A DNA stretch of 64,000 bases from Huiozyma naganishii CBS 8797. Lineage: Eukaryota; Ascomycota; Saccharomycetes; Saccharomycetales; Saccharomycetaceae. The stretch's first letter is position 1. Each line of letters begins with the position of its first letter. The DNA lies in NCBI RefSeq assembly GCF_000348985.1, contig NC_035922.1, positions 943,604 to 1,007,603 on the forward strand, written 5' to 3'. Shown here piece after piece: positions 40,197 through 53,469 of this stretch. The notes under the pieces were generated by a model. The model was not told where the DNA came from. It was given only the letters and a program-made list of their open reading frames with translations, and ran no database searches. A program made the translations under genes and the position numbers.

Positions 40197-41141
40197 ATGT
40201 GGGGAGATAAGTTAGATAAGGAGATTAAGTGGGACAAGGCGTTGGATGTTGACCACGCTGTGGACTTTAAGCAGGTGAATGTTGCTGTGATTGGTGGCAC
40301 GGGGGGGCTTGGCCGAGCCATTTCCGAAGAGCTTGTTGCGAAGGGCTGCAATGTCACTGTTGTTGGGAGGACCTTCAAGGAACTACCGCAGGATAACTTG
40401 CTGTTTCTGAAGGCGGACTTGCAGTTTGTGAAGGACGCGGAGGCCGTCGGAGAGCAACTTAGAAGGCAGAACTTCACGCACTACATATTCACGACGGGGA
40501 TCCTGGCTAGCGCAAAGAGAGAAATTACAGAGCGGGAGAGCATTGAGAAGGACATGGCGGTCAGTTACCTGAGCAGGTTTGTCATACTGAACAGCGTATC
40601 GCAGTCTTTGACCAAGAAATTCGCCGTGGCAGAGCCAGACGGCTCGACCACAGTGCTGAAACCTAGAGTGTTTGTAATGGGGTTCCCCGGGAGCAACACC
40701 GCCGGGGATCCCGATGATTTGAATGGGGACAAAGCCGCATACGGCGCCATGAAGCAGCACATGAACACTGTGGCAGCGAACGAGGCCCTAGTGCTCGACA
40801 AGAAAATACACGGCAACAACTCCTTCAACACGTACGGGCTAAATCCGGGCATCATCCGGACGAACATCAGAGACAACTACCTCGTGGCCGGCTCGTGGTT
40901 GAGCAAACTCGTCGAGACTGCTATCGGCTTCACCCAGCAGACACCAAAGATGTACGCTCAGAAGATCGTCCCGCTACTGTTCACACCAGATATCGAAACG
41001 CACAACGGCGCCGTGTTCAACAACCAGGGAGACGCCATTTTGCCCTCGAAGTGCATGGACGAATCGCGCGTCGCTAGGTTCATCGAGCAATCGCACAACC
41101 TTGTGGCTTTGGCAAAGAGGAACGAAGAGAACGCCAATTGA
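40197..41141 (+). CDS. YKL107W: Short-chain dehydrogenase-like protein, YKL107W-like
   Basis: 314 residues from the ATG at 40197 (MWGDKLDKEIKWDK), close to S. cerevisiae YKL107W (309, MFWKKDPTVSWERK). The Rossmann motif is VAVIGGTGGLGRAI. A YGAMK segment supplies a YxxxK-like pair. Other shared blocks are FTTGI.AS, EKDMAVSYLSR, GFPG, GDPDDLN, HMNTVAANE, FGLNPG-like YGLNPGIIRTNIR, and GDAILPS. The S. cerevisiae gene encodes an aldehyde reductase-type SDR. An upstream 5-codon ATG ORF lies at 40110. Confidence 0.92.
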   Translation: MWGDKLDKEIKWDKALDVDHAVDFKQVNVAVIGGTGGLGRAISEELVAKGCNVTVVGRTFKELPQDNLLFLKADLQFVKDAEAVGEQLRRQNFTHYIFTTGILASAKREITERESIEKDMAVSYLSRFVILNSVSQSLTKKFAVAEPDGSTTVLKPRVFVMGFPGSNTAGDPDDLNGDKAAYGAMKQHMNTVAANEALVLDKKIHGNNSFNTYGLNPGIIRTNIRDNYLVAGSWLSKLVETAIGFTQQTPKMYAQKIVPLLFTPDIETHNGAVFNNQGDAILPSKCMDESRVARFIEQSHNLVALAKRNEENAN

Positions 41142-41360
41142 GCCGTCCAACCGACTCACCTCGTCATCGCAGGGCCGCTTCGTGTGACACACCCGAGTCA
41201 TCGCTGGGAATCACGAAGTCTTCCCTCGAACGCGTCGTTCTGCGCCGGTTTCTGGGCCGGGATGCGAAAAGAGAAGAAATGCTTTGAAATTCTCGAGAAA
41301 AATGACGAAAAGGTCACAAATATCGTTATATAACAGAGGAGGCACCTTTTCGGTTTGGGC

Positions 41361-41420
41361 ATGTTGCGCACTTGTGCTGTCTGTTCCCTGGTTTATTCCG
41401 CTGGAGAGTCCGCTCGTTAA
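41361..41420 (+). other. 19-codon upstream ORF overlapping the AAT1 start (TAATG)
   Basis: ATG at 41361 and stop TAA at 41418-41420; the last A is the first base of the AAT1 ATG. The peptide begins MLRTCAVCS, resembling the MLRT start of S. cerevisiae Aat1 but in another frame. Confidence 0.5.
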
Positions 41421-42745
41421 TGCTATCTACTGCTTGGTCACGACGCACGCTGAAATTTTATGCGGGCGTTTCTCGAAGATGGTTGAGTAATTCCCCCCTG
41501 GGGAAAGTGCGAAGGGCTCCACCAGATAAGATCCTAGGTCTGACAGAGCATTTCAACAGGGACACGAACCCAAAGAAAGTGAATTTAACCGTAGGAATCT
41601 ACAAAGATGACCACGGCCATGTCACCACATTCCCCTCTGTTGCGAAAGCGCAAAGGATCGTCGATTCGCACGAAGAACTCAATAAGAACCTTTCGTATTT
41701 GCCTATAAACGGGAACGAGGTGTATTCCAAGAGGGTGCTGGACTTTCTGTATAGGGAGTCCTGTCCAGACAACGCAGAATTGCTAGACAAGGACAAAATT
41801 AGCTTTGTTCAAACGCTGAGCGGGACTGGGGCTGTTGCGATCGCGTCAAAATTCTTATCCGCGTTCATCTCTAAGGACGTTTGGCTACCAAATTACTCTT
41901 GGGCCAACCACCAGAATATCTTCTCCAAAAATGGGTTTGAGAATATCCATCTTTACTCGTACTACGACCTTTCCAGTGGACAGGTCATGGTTGAGAAATG
42001 GCTGCAGGAATTGGAGGATGCAGTGGGGAGAACTGACAACGTGAAAACCCCTCAGGCTATCTTACTACATGCATGCTGTCATAACCCGACAGGGGTGGAC
42101 CCGACAAGGGAGGAATGGCATACAATCATCGACAAGATCCACGAACTGAACATGATTCCAATCATTGACATGGCGTATCAGGGGCTAGAATCGGGGAATC
42201 TCATAGATGACGCATACCTTTTGCGAATGTGTCTTGCGAAGGGCGGGTGGTCTAACGGCCTTTATCTGTGTCAATCGTTCGCTAAAGATATGGGTCTGTA
42301 TGGGGAAGGAGTGGGGTCGCTAAGTATCGTGCTGCCACCTGCAGCCCGCGTGGAGAACAAACTAGCTTTGGACTCGCAACTGAAACCAATAATCAGATCC
42401 ATTTATTCGTCACCACCAGGCTATGGCTGCCGTGTCGCCAAAGTAGTTCTATCAAATGAGGCATTGAAGCAACAATGGTTCAGAGACGTCCAGAATATGG
42501 TTCAAAGACTGCACGGGGTCAGACACAAGCTGTATGAGAATCTCCAATGGCCTGACTTGGTCAATTTTGAAAAGCAGCATGGCATGTTTTACTTTACACG
42601 GTTTAAGCCGAAGCAAGTTAACGAACTGAAGGAAAAATACTCAATCTATCTGACCAACGATGGCCGACTGTCACTGAGCGGTGTCAACAGCTCAAACATC
42701 GACTATTTATCTACTGCATTAGGAAAAGTTTCAGAAATGAAGTAA
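41420..42745 (+). CDS. AAT1: Mitochondrial aspartate aminotransferase
   Basis: 441 residues; S. cerevisiae Aat1 has 451. A basic, hydroxylated N-terminus (MLSTAWSRRTLKFYAGVSRR) is a good presequence. Mature homology starts at RRAPPDKILGLTEHF. PLP enzymes of fold type I: the Schiff-base Lys is in LCQSFAKDMGLYGE; also LHACCHNPTGVDPT, DMAYQGLESG and the C-terminal GRLSLSGVNSSN. It interconverts aspartate/2-oxoglutarate and oxaloacetate/glutamate in the malate-aspartate shuttle. TATATAA lies at 41327-41333. The start at 41420 is the first in-frame ATG; an upstream ORF abuts it. Confidence 0.96.
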   Translation: MLSTAWSRRTLKFYAGVSRRWLSNSPLGKVRRAPPDKILGLTEHFNRDTNPKKVNLTVGIYKDDHGHVTTFPSVAKAQRIVDSHEELNKNLSYLPINGNEVYSKRVLDFLYRESCPDNAELLDKDKISFVQTLSGTGAVAIASKFLSAFISKDVWLPNYSWANHQNIFSKNGFENIHLYSYYDLSSGQVMVEKWLQELEDAVGRTDNVKTPQAILLHACCHNPTGVDPTREEWHTIIDKIHELNMIPIIDMAYQGLESGNLIDDAYLLRMCLAKGGWSNGLYLCQSFAKDMGLYGEGVGSLSIVLPPAARVENKLALDSQLKPIIRSIYSSPPGYGCRVAKVVLSNEALKQQWFRDVQNMVQRLHGVRHKLYENLQWPDLVNFEKQHGMFYFTRFKPKQVNELKEKYSIYLTNDGRLSLSGVNSSNIDYLSTALGKVSEMK

Positions 42746-42878
42746 CTTGGCGTTCCTCTTCCGCTTACTCATCTACTCTCGCTCTCATCAAGTATTTAAG
42801 CAATACCGTTACGTATAGCGTTTTATATAATAGCCATAATAATCTCGTTGTTATTATAGGCGGGGGTATTAGGCAATT

Positions 42879-43445
42879 TCAGGGGTTTGTCTCTGGTGTG
42901 TGCTTCTCTTCGGGACTTAAAGGTGGGAAGACATCCTCGGTAATTTCAGTTTCGTGCTTTTTTTCCCAATCGATCAACTCATCCCACTGGCGCTTGAATT
43001 CCTCTTCTTTCATTAATATACTTTCCTGCAGTGTCTCAAAAGTTTCATCGGTCCATAAACTTGTAGTGGTTGGGGTTGAACTTGAAAGTTGTTGGCAAGC
43101 TTCGAAATTAACAGTTGTTTCAGGCGGAACAGCGTTTAACCTGTCCTGGGGAATAGCTTTCTCCCCTAAGTTGCAACTGGCAGTTCCTCTACAGTATTTG
43201 GAAACTTGACCACAGAGATACTTAGCTAGTAAACGCTGAATTCGCCATCTTCTCGCCTTCATACCTCTAAACAAGGAGATATATTTTCTCCTTCGGCAAA
43301 CTTCTTTCATATATGGGAAGGGGAAGTTACTCAGTGGGTTATTCTTTGGAGAAGAATTCTTGTCTGTATTAACCGCTTTGGGTCCCCTCAAATGTTTCGC
43401 TCCTGTATGAAGATTACTACTCTTTGCAGTGTGTGTTCTCCACAT
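42879..43445 (-). CDS. Orphan basic/acidic protein, 188 residues
   Basis: ORF starting MWRTHTAKSSNLHTG. The first half is Lys/Arg-rich, with a very basic patch (RRRKYISLFRGMKARRWRI) that could contact RNA or act as a targeting sequence. The last 50 residues are acidic and look like one helix (EEEFKRQWDELIDWEKKHE). No domain recognised. It occupies the place of the eisosome gene SEG2 (YKL105C) in S. cerevisiae but is far shorter and not similar to it as I recall. It may be a fast-evolving or lineage-specific gene. Confidence 0.5.
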   Translation of the reverse strand: MWRTHTAKSSNLHTGAKHLRGPKAVNTDKNSSPKNNPLSNFPFPYMKEVCRRRKYISLFRGMKARRWRIQRLLAKYLCGQVSKYCRGTASCNLGEKAIPQDRLNAVPPETTVNFEACQQLSSSTPTTTSLWTDETFETLQESILMKEEEFKRQWDELIDWEKKHETEITEDVFPPLSPEEKHTPETNP

Positions 43446-43812
43446 ATCACAGTAACTATACTTTCCTGACTATATTATATTTCTCCTTTAGCCGCTCAAC
43501 ATTGTAGAAAATACAACGTGATAACGATCAGGGAAGGGTTATTTAAACCATAATAGTAATAATAAAAATAGTCTGGAAGCCTCCACAGACTCAATGCCAG
43601 TATAACGCCAGCTTTGGCTTAAGGTGTTGACATTTTGTCCGACATAAGGTGCTATATGTCGGTTTATACCACAAACTATATCTTTGTATTGATCATTTTA
43701 TGTCTTATGAATAAACCTTCTCGGTTGTTGAAGTTTTAGTAGTGTCCTACCGCAGAACGGTTGTTTGGGTCGGTGTGTGTATACATGTACAGTTCTACGG
43801 AGATTTGAAACA
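43446..43812. other. Intergenic: promoter of the 188-residue gene
   Basis: 367 bp, AT-rich, with a TAATAGTAATAATAAAAATAG stretch near 43551 and direct GTGCTATATGTCGG-like sequence. No gene seen. Confidence 0.5.
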
Positions 43813-45627
43813 TTAAAGTCCGCCTCTAGATGCAATGGCGCGCAAAGCTCTGAGGTTCAAGCCCAGCTTACGTTTTTCCCAATCAATGGAATGAAATATC
43901 AATCCCACTGTGCCCCTTGGTATTGAAGTTTCTAGAAACTCGGCGATGACATCTTCATCCCATTCAAAACTTTTCAGAAAGGACAAGCCGTCTACAATAT
44001 AGTCACCCATACTATCAAAAAGAGTGATATGCAAATCATCAGATCCCATTACTCTGGTGACCCCTGCAATACAGCCCAATCTATCATCTCTTGTTAACAT
44101 GAATTTCCCTATTAGATCTGATCCTTCTTTAAAGTTTGAGATGGATAACGGATACCGGCGAGACAGCCATTCGTCATACTTGAGCTTGTACTGAGGGGGT
44201 TCGAATCCAGTTAGATCTTTTACGTACGCAAGATCCATCGGAAATAACTTCATTGTACTGTCGCTGATATCTTGTAAACAAGAGTTTATAATTGCCTGAT
44301 TATCCTGCGAAGAATCGGCAACAAATTCTTTTATTAGTAGAGCCCGGCTAAAACTTTTCCTAAAGTGTTCTACATTACCATCTGGAATGGGACCCTTGCT
44401 GACCCGATATCTCAGCATAATGTTTTCCTGGTCTGATAATCGTCTATCTCTCTCATGCCAAAAAGAAGAAGTACGGTGTAAGAAAAATTGCTCATAGAAG
44501 CGGTGCATTATGGCAAGAGCGCTTAAAGGCTCCTGCTGGACTTCCGTTGTATTGTTAAAGGGCCTGGTTCGTAGGCTACTTTCTGTTTCAAGAGTAATAT
44601 TATCTCCAGACGATATGTAGTAATATCGCTCCGAACGCCAATCAAATATTAAGCAGCCAAACCCCATTCTTGTCAAATACCCCCTGTCCATACAAATCTT
44701 TTGAAGAATCGAAAAAAGCAAGTCAGGGTGGGCAGGAGCTTCATGAGCATAGACTCTAGGCAGCATTAAACTTTCCAAATGTCCGTTAGATGGCGATGTG
44801 TCGAAAATACTGAAAAGCTTTTCTGCAGCTGCTAATATGGTAAAGGGAATGAATTTGTTTGAAGTTCTCTCGAAAATACTATCCATGGCTCTGTTTAACA
44901 TTTTATACATTCGTTTCCTATAGGGGAGTAGATTCTCAAATGCCGGGTCCATAGTTGACATCAACAAAAGCAGTTCCTCGCTGTCCACGTATTCATTATC
45001 TTGGCGGTCTTCAAGGATATCCCTAACAGTTGTTGCAGTGGTTTTCTCGAGTTGTTTTTTGATGTATGAAAACAGTTGTTGGTGACGAATACTTTGTGCC
45101 ATATCTTGCGCCAGTTTAATAGAGTCGAAGTGAGAAAACATTCCACGGGACATTTTATTAAATTCCTCTTCAATGAACTGTTTCAGGGTATTTATAAGAA
45201 ATCCGTGGCTTATATTACGGTCTGGTACGTTTTTTAGACAATTCCAATATGTCTCGTGAACTGTATGTCTCAAGCTGCAGTCGAACAGGTAGTCACACAA
45301 TATGGATTCAGAGGAAACTCTAGAGACGAAAAAGTTGTGCCAATTGTTATCTTTCTGGACCTGTTGCAACCTTTCATCGAAGCTCTCGGGGCCATGTAGG
45401 CTCAATATATCCTCAGTCAATTCATACGATAGAAAATGGTTGTAGCTTTGCGTTTTCCAGATACTGGGATCACACATTTTCTTGTATAGCTTTTTGCTAC
45501 AAACACACAAACTTTTCGAGTCCTCAAAATCAAGATCGCGCACTATCAAATTCCACAGATCTTGAGGGAGGTCTTCAATCGTCAAATATCGAGTCCTGTC
45601 TGTAGCATCGTTGGGGCGTGGCATCAT
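43813..45627 (-). CDS. F-box protein, possibly FBXO21-like (F-box, SirB1-like, YccV-like)
   Basis: 604 residues. The N-terminal F-box is clear: LTIEDLPQDLWNLIVRDLDF and then LCVCSKKLYKKMCDPSIWK (residues 15-57), so it should bind Skp1 as an SCF subunit. The middle (about 290-350, LPRVYAHEAPAHPDLLFS then MGFGCLIFDW) faintly recalls the SirB1/transglutaminase-like region of FBXO21. The C-terminus (about 505-560, IGKFMLTRDDRLGCIAGV) faintly recalls a YccV/hemimethylated-DNA-binding domain. The F-box call is firm, and the FBXO21 assignment is my inference. No F-box gene lies between AAT1 and GFA1 in S. cerevisiae, so this is an ancestral gene lost there or an insertion. Confidence 0.8.
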   Translation of the reverse strand: MMPRPNDATDRTRYLTIEDLPQDLWNLIVRDLDFEDSKSLCVCSKKLYKKMCDPSIWKTQSYNHFLSYELTEDILSLHGPESFDERLQQVQKDNNWHNFFVSRVSSESILCDYLFDCSLRHTVHETYWNCLKNVPDRNISHGFLINTLKQFIEEEFNKMSRGMFSHFDSIKLAQDMAQSIRHQQLFSYIKKQLEKTTATTVRDILEDRQDNEYVDSEELLLLMSTMDPAFENLLPYRKRMYKMLNRAMDSIFERTSNKFIPFTILAAAEKLFSIFDTSPSNGHLESLMLPRVYAHEAPAHPDLLFSILQKICMDRGYLTRMGFGCLIFDWRSERYYYISSGDNITLETESSLRTRPFNNTTEVQQEPLSALAIMHRFYEQFFLHRTSSFWHERDRRLSDQENIMLRYRVSKGPIPDGNVEHFRKSFSRALLIKEFVADSSQDNQAIINSCLQDISDSTMKLFPMDLAYVKDLTGFEPPQYKLKYDEWLSRRYPLSISNFKEGSDLIGKFMLTRDDRLGCIAGVTRVMGSDDLHITLFDSMGDYIVDGLSFLKSFEWDEDVIAEFLETSIPRGTVGLIFHSIDWEKRKLGLNLRALRAIASRGGL

Positions 45628-46309
45628 TTCCGTTCTCTATTACCGAAGGGGATATCTTCCCATTATCTAATGCTCATGCACCATGTTTTTTGTTAAACCA
45701 CTAAAAGCTGAATGTTACAAAAACGAATATTCACGTGTATACCGGAGTCTGCCCCAACGATTTACTCGCTCTCACGTAAGATAAGGATTTACAAATGGCT
45801 TGGCAAGTGATAGTGTATTTCAAGACAGGTGTGATATAATGGGTCCCTGTCAAAGAGAATATCTTTGATGTGGAACACCAGATGCACTCATCTAGTATGG
45901 AAGAGATAGCATCACCTCATGAACAACTTACAGACTAGAGAAGGGAGTTAATTATAATATGTAATGCATATAACCCCAGAATGCAAATGAAATCCTTTGC
46001 AAAGGTGGTTAATCTCCAGAGTGGTTCTTTAAAATCTCACCCTGCTAAGGAATTTCAGGCTCCCACTTTCTCGGGAATAACAGTACATTATTGAGTAGCC
46101 TACTGTTTTTTGTCCAGCAATCAGAAAGCCCGCTGTATCTTGTGAGTATATAACTTATTATTGAAACTCAAGATCAGTTGTGTGCATGAGCAGAAACTTC
46201 TCTTAAATTCTCGTTGCATACTTGTTTCAAGAAGGGGATAAAATTAGTTTATGTTAAGGTTCCTAGCAAAAAAATGTTGTAACGATATATTCATTGCTAT
46301 CGTCGCAGA
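45628..46309. other. Intergenic: F-box gene promoter and GFA1 3' flank
   Basis: 682 bp, AT-rich, including a Cbf1-like TTCACGTG near 45731. No gene or RNA recognised. Confidence 0.5.
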
Positions 46310-49149
<2,840 letters not shown>

Positions 49150-50682
49150 TTACAACTCACCGAAGTTGTCATACACAGATCTCCATTCCTTGTAGAAACC
49201 TTGGAAAAACTTGATGCCGAGACCAACATCCTTGCAACCAGTAGTGGCTCTGATGCTATGCATGGCCAACTGGGCGATACCCAAGTCAATGGTACGGGCA
49301 CCCGTTTGCGCAGCTAGGAATGGGCCAACAGTGCCACCAGATCTGGAGTTGTTCTTGATTTGGAAGTACTGCACCTTGTCACCATTCTTGCGAGCAAGCT
49401 CTTCCACAAAGGCAAGACCAACTGTATCGGTGGCCATGTGGGCGTTTGGATCCAAGGATAGAGTCACACCGACATTTGGCTTTGGAGAGTGATTCTTCAT
49501 ATACACTTCAGCAAAGTTGGGATTGAACATGTGGTTGACATCCGCAGATAGGATGATAGAGTTCGAGTACATAGCACTGAGACAGTTTGGTGTCAACTCG
49601 TCAGAGTGGTAAAACACTGCACGCTCAATGGTCTTTTCCATGAAGCCACCTCTGGCACCTTGTCTAGTCAAAGAACCGACCTCCTCGTTGTCGAACAAAC
49701 CTAGAACAGAGAAAGTATCCAAGTCCTCAGGATTGACATCCTTGGCGAATTCAACCAACGACCAAAGGGCGGCAAAACTGCACAGCTTGTCATCCATTCT
49801 TGGAGCAATCAGGAAGTCGTTGTTGATACCACCGATGACACCCTTTTGGACGTCAAACAGATCCAAATCAAGTTGAACAATCTGGGAAACCTTGATATTG
49901 GCCATCTTTGCTACGTATCTTAGCACTTGCATGGAGTGCTTACCGTATAGTGGGCACTTCTTCTCCTCATCGGTCGCCTGCCATTGTTGACAGTTCTCAA
50001 TAGGACAGTAACCCATTACTGGGACAGCCTTATCTTCCTTGTCGAAAGGACCTTCAGCAGGCTTCCCAAAGTGTGGTGCCAAACTTGGAATTCTGGCAAT
50101 TGGTGCAGGGGTAGAATCGACCAGTTTCTGTTCGATCTTGCTGGAGTTCTCCTTCTTATATAGAACACGGCCCCCCAAACCGAGGTCTCTGTCAAACCAT
50201 AATTCGTTCAAGCTTCCACCATATGGGGCAACACCCAATGTTTGGAACCCTTCGACACTCTCCTTGATGGAAGCAGGCTTCAGCTTGGCAGCCAATGAAT
50301 CGATGTGAGTCCCAATGGCACCAACACCGTTAACGTGTTTCCAGTTCTTACCCATTACAAACGCCACCAGATTGGTACCGTTTCTAACAGTGAAATATTT
50401 ACCATACTTCTCAACATGGTCGTTCCAGTTATCCTTTTCGTTGACGTAAGTAAATCCAGAATCCTTTAGAAGTTTAGCTGCATATTCAATGGTGTGATAA
50501 GTTGTTGGATTTTCGTAGATGAAGTCGATGTACTTGTGAGCAAAATCTTTGTAGTACTGATCTGGGTCATTTGACAAGGTCGTATTAACCCAACTTTCAG
50601 TCGAAATATCCTCAGACTTCTGCATTGAAAGAAGCTCTAATGTCTTCTTCAATTGATCGACGATTTCCAATTGGCTTTCCAT
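49150..50682 (-). CDS. APE1: Vacuolar aminopeptidase I (M18), Cvt-pathway cargo
   Basis: 510 residues; S. cerevisiae Ape1 has 514. The N-terminal helix MESQLEIVDQLKKTLELL matches the propeptide that drives dodecamer clustering and Atg19-dependent selective transport to the vacuole. Metal-site motifs of M18 are GTHIDSLAAKLKP, APRMDDKLCSF, FDNEEVGSLTRQG and DPNAHMATD. The C-terminus (RTIDLGIAQLAMHSIRA) is nearly invariant in the family. It releases neutral or hydrophobic N-terminal residues from peptides in the vacuole. It follows GFA1 in the same orientation, as YKL104C-YKL103C do. Confidence 0.98.
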   Translation of the reverse strand: MESQLEIVDQLKKTLELLSMQKSEDISTESWVNTTLSNDPDQYYKDFAHKYIDFIYENPTTYHTIEYAAKLLKDSGFTYVNEKDNWNDHVEKYGKYFTVRNGTNLVAFVMGKNWKHVNGVGAIGTHIDSLAAKLKPASIKESVEGFQTLGVAPYGGSLNELWFDRDLGLGGRVLYKKENSSKIEQKLVDSTPAPIARIPSLAPHFGKPAEGPFDKEDKAVPVMGYCPIENCQQWQATDEEKKCPLYGKHSMQVLRYVAKMANIKVSQIVQLDLDLFDVQKGVIGGINNDFLIAPRMDDKLCSFAALWSLVEFAKDVNPEDLDTFSVLGLFDNEEVGSLTRQGARGGFMEKTIERAVFYHSDELTPNCLSAMYSNSIILSADVNHMFNPNFAEVYMKNHSPKPNVGVTLSLDPNAHMATDTVGLAFVEELARKNGDKVQYFQIKNNSRSGGTVGPFLAAQTGARTIDLGIAQLAMHSIRATTGCKDVGLGIKFFQGFYKEWRSVYDNFGEL

Positions 50683-53460
50683 TGTTGGTCAGTAATTATT
50701 TTTAGTATTGGTTGTTATGATTAAACCTACACAACTGTGTCTCTCACGACAGATTCTGATAATTCCTTATCGTAACCGTGGGAAGATATCCTATACTCAT
50801 TTCTTTTATAACTTTCCGAACTCTGTTTTACCCTGCCTTCATCTGTCACACCCCTTATATTTGCAGCTGTATCCACCGATTAATAAGCACTCAACGTTAA
50901 CTGTTGCAGCTCCTTCTTTGCACCTTGATCAGAAACAGCAATAAACCTGTACTAAGAATGTGTATGGGTTAGCCGGAAGGCGTGCCGCAGCTCGCTCGTT
51001 CAATGCCTTTAGCGATCTGAAATAACCGTTTTTTGTTAATTGTCTCAACAAGAAATCGTACCCCATCTTGAGTTTTTTTTTCCTTTGCCGACACCCTACT
51101 TTCACTAACGTCTGACTTATCATGATTCTATCTGCATTCTCGCTACTGTTCTTGGTACGTGTCACCCAATTATTAATAAAATTTTTAAAAGATATTTCTT
51201 GAACTCTTGAGCAGATCGTTTAATCGCTGAAATTTCTTATCAGCCTTCCCTGTACCAAAAGTCCGAACCCCTGTTTTTGGTTCTGTTTACTTGAACACAT
51301 AAGCTGAGTTCCGAAAACATGATGTAACCCTTCAAATGACTATTTCACTGAACTGTTTCCCAGGTGCAAAGAAAGAGCTCCTAAAGTATTATATCAGATA
51401 CACGGTTCAGTTGGTTCACTTGCTGAAAAAGAGAAAACTAAGCTTATGGAAGAATACTCACAAAAAGGACTAAGTATAAATTATACTTGTCGTGTAATTT
51501 ACGGCGCTGTTAACCTAAAAAATCAACTACATAAGATCCTTCGGGGAACCTCTTCAGTGGTCATCTGTAGAATTATTTTCTTGAAATTGAATAAAATAAA
51601 GTAGTGGACCTTTCGTATGCCTAGCCAAAAAGCAGCTTTAGTACGGTTGTAAAATAAATTCAAAGTACCTTCCAACCTTGTATAAATTATGTTTGGTTTG
51701 GGGAAGTAATGAGACCACTGAAAGTAAAAGAGAGACAGGACAAACGTGAAGAGAAAAGTTCATCTATCGCCATATTGCATGTTGAAAAGGCTTTAACCTC
51801 CCCAAATAGTAAGCATTATTGCTGTCCTTGGTCTATATAGTAAAGTGAGTAACCACGTCTTTGCTGTACATCGCCGAGTTTTGCATACTTCGGATTAAGA
51901 GGGTGAAAAACTATCAATAAAGCTAAAGTAGATAGAAGAAAAGATAGACAGCTGGTAAGAAATAATTTACTTCTGAGAAGTCTCTAGTAAAGTAATCAAA
52001 CCATGTTGGTACCTGAGTTGTTCATACTATATACCAGGGCTCTGTATCTCCGGGACTTTATCATTAGCGATTTTTCCGTTGATGACTTTTAAGTAGTTTT
52101 ATCAAGAGGGTTGACGCTCACCCGCATAATCTTATATCTTCCTGTAATAATAGTTTATTAATGTAGGACATCATGTAAAACTCAGAAAGTCTAGTGTCCT
52201 ACTTTTATGATTCAACATCAGTCAAATGAGTTTTTGGAATGACTACGTTTATTCTTTGTTGTCTCAATTTTGAGAGTTTTCTACCATCCAAATTATCGGG
52301 CAGCTAAAAAATAATAAACAATAAAAATATGTTAGTACTAAACTGCAAAGATAGATTGTGGAACTTTCCTTGGGGATGAACCCGTGGCTTATCGTCCTAT
52401 TAACACAGTATTGTAAAATATTATAAGCCCAACATACGAGAAAAGTTTTCAAGACATACGGATGGTCAAATTATATGGAACGTACATAAACCCGAAGGTA
52501 TCTGCACCGACATCTTTCAAGGTTATTTTTGAAGACCAGACTTCCGAACTCGGAACACTTTGATAAACAGCCACAATAAATCTAAATGCTGTAACTACTT
52601 ATTTGACGTAAATATGCATGTTAAATTGTCCTTACACACATTCTTCACTCACAATAGACTTCAGTTTTTAGATATGTGAGATAATAAACCTGAAAAAGTT
52701 TTTTGTAATTCAAAAAGGACACTGACTAACGAGATACAAAGTTTATTTGTTTGCTTCAAGAGGTGTCTCACAAGGTTGAGACTCATGCAAGTAGGTAACA
52801 AAAGTCATGTAGAAAAAAATCTCACCTTAGCTATTATTTGTGATAGTTACTTTAAAAAATCAGCATCTCTCAGAAGTGCTGAGTAGCTCTTCTAAAAACC
52901 ACTAATAAACCAATGTTTGTGGGTCCCCTCCCTGTTCTTTTGGGTAACTCAAAACTGGAGTTTGACGTTTCATAAAATTATATTGTTCATCAACCGGACT
53001 CTACAAAAAACACATGTAATACTTTAAGAGCTTATGGGTGTCACGACGTATGTTTCGTTCGATTTACATACTACCCACAAGGTATTGTTTCTTTTCAGCG
53101 ATACAAGACGGTACAAAGGAAGACCTTTAGAAAATAAAACAAATACCTTCCGCCCCTCATTGGTCCTTATGTAGACCCTATACTGCTGTTTTGAGAACGA
53201 GGTTAGTTGTCTGAGAAAGAAAATAGAACAGGTTCCTCATTGCGGTGGGTAGATGGGGATGGGAGAGGACATCCATTGACGCCACTTACTACACTCGTTT
53301 CAGTAATCTTCCTCCAGGGTCCAATGCATACGGAACTTCGAGCTGTCCAATGCGTGTCATTTCGGTAAAGCGATCTTCGGGGACGGCGGCAAAATGAAGC
53401 GAAATAAAGAAAAAAATAGAAAAAAAGGGGCATAAACGTCCCACTGGTCTTTGGAAAAAA
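50683..53460. other. Gene-free AT-rich interval downstream of the APE1 promoter
   Basis: 2.8 kb with no ORF of convincing coding character on either strand. A 78-codon minus ORF (50929-51165) and a 62-codon one (52264-52452) lack support. An 8-bp perfect inverted repeat lies at 52163-52202. No tRNA, LTR or centromere found. Confidence 0.5.
52163..52202. repeat. Perfect 8-bp inverted repeat
   Basis: GTAGGACA (52163-52170) and TGTCCTAC (52195-52202) with a 24-nt spacer. It could form a hairpin; no element assigned. Confidence 0.6.
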
Positions 53461-53461
53461 G

Positions 53462-53469
53462 TATAAAAG
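53462..53469 (+). promoter_or_regulatory. TATA box TATAAAAG
   Basis: About 195 bp upstream of the ATG at 53664, which is the first plus-strand ATG after it. Suggests a promoter for the broken ORF. Confidence 0.4.

Noticed and set aside
44198..44208. GGTTCGAATCC, perfect tRNA B box
   Set aside because: It lies inside the F-box coding sequence; no A box or cloverleaf around it on either strand.
50929..51165. 78-codon minus-strand ORF near the APE1 promoter
   Set aside because: No recognised similarity, no good start context, and no promoter evidence.
52163..52202. Possible LTR or transposon end (TGTAGGACA...TGTCCTAC)
   Set aside because: Only 40 bp end to end, no target duplication, and no second copy; kept only as an inverted repeat.
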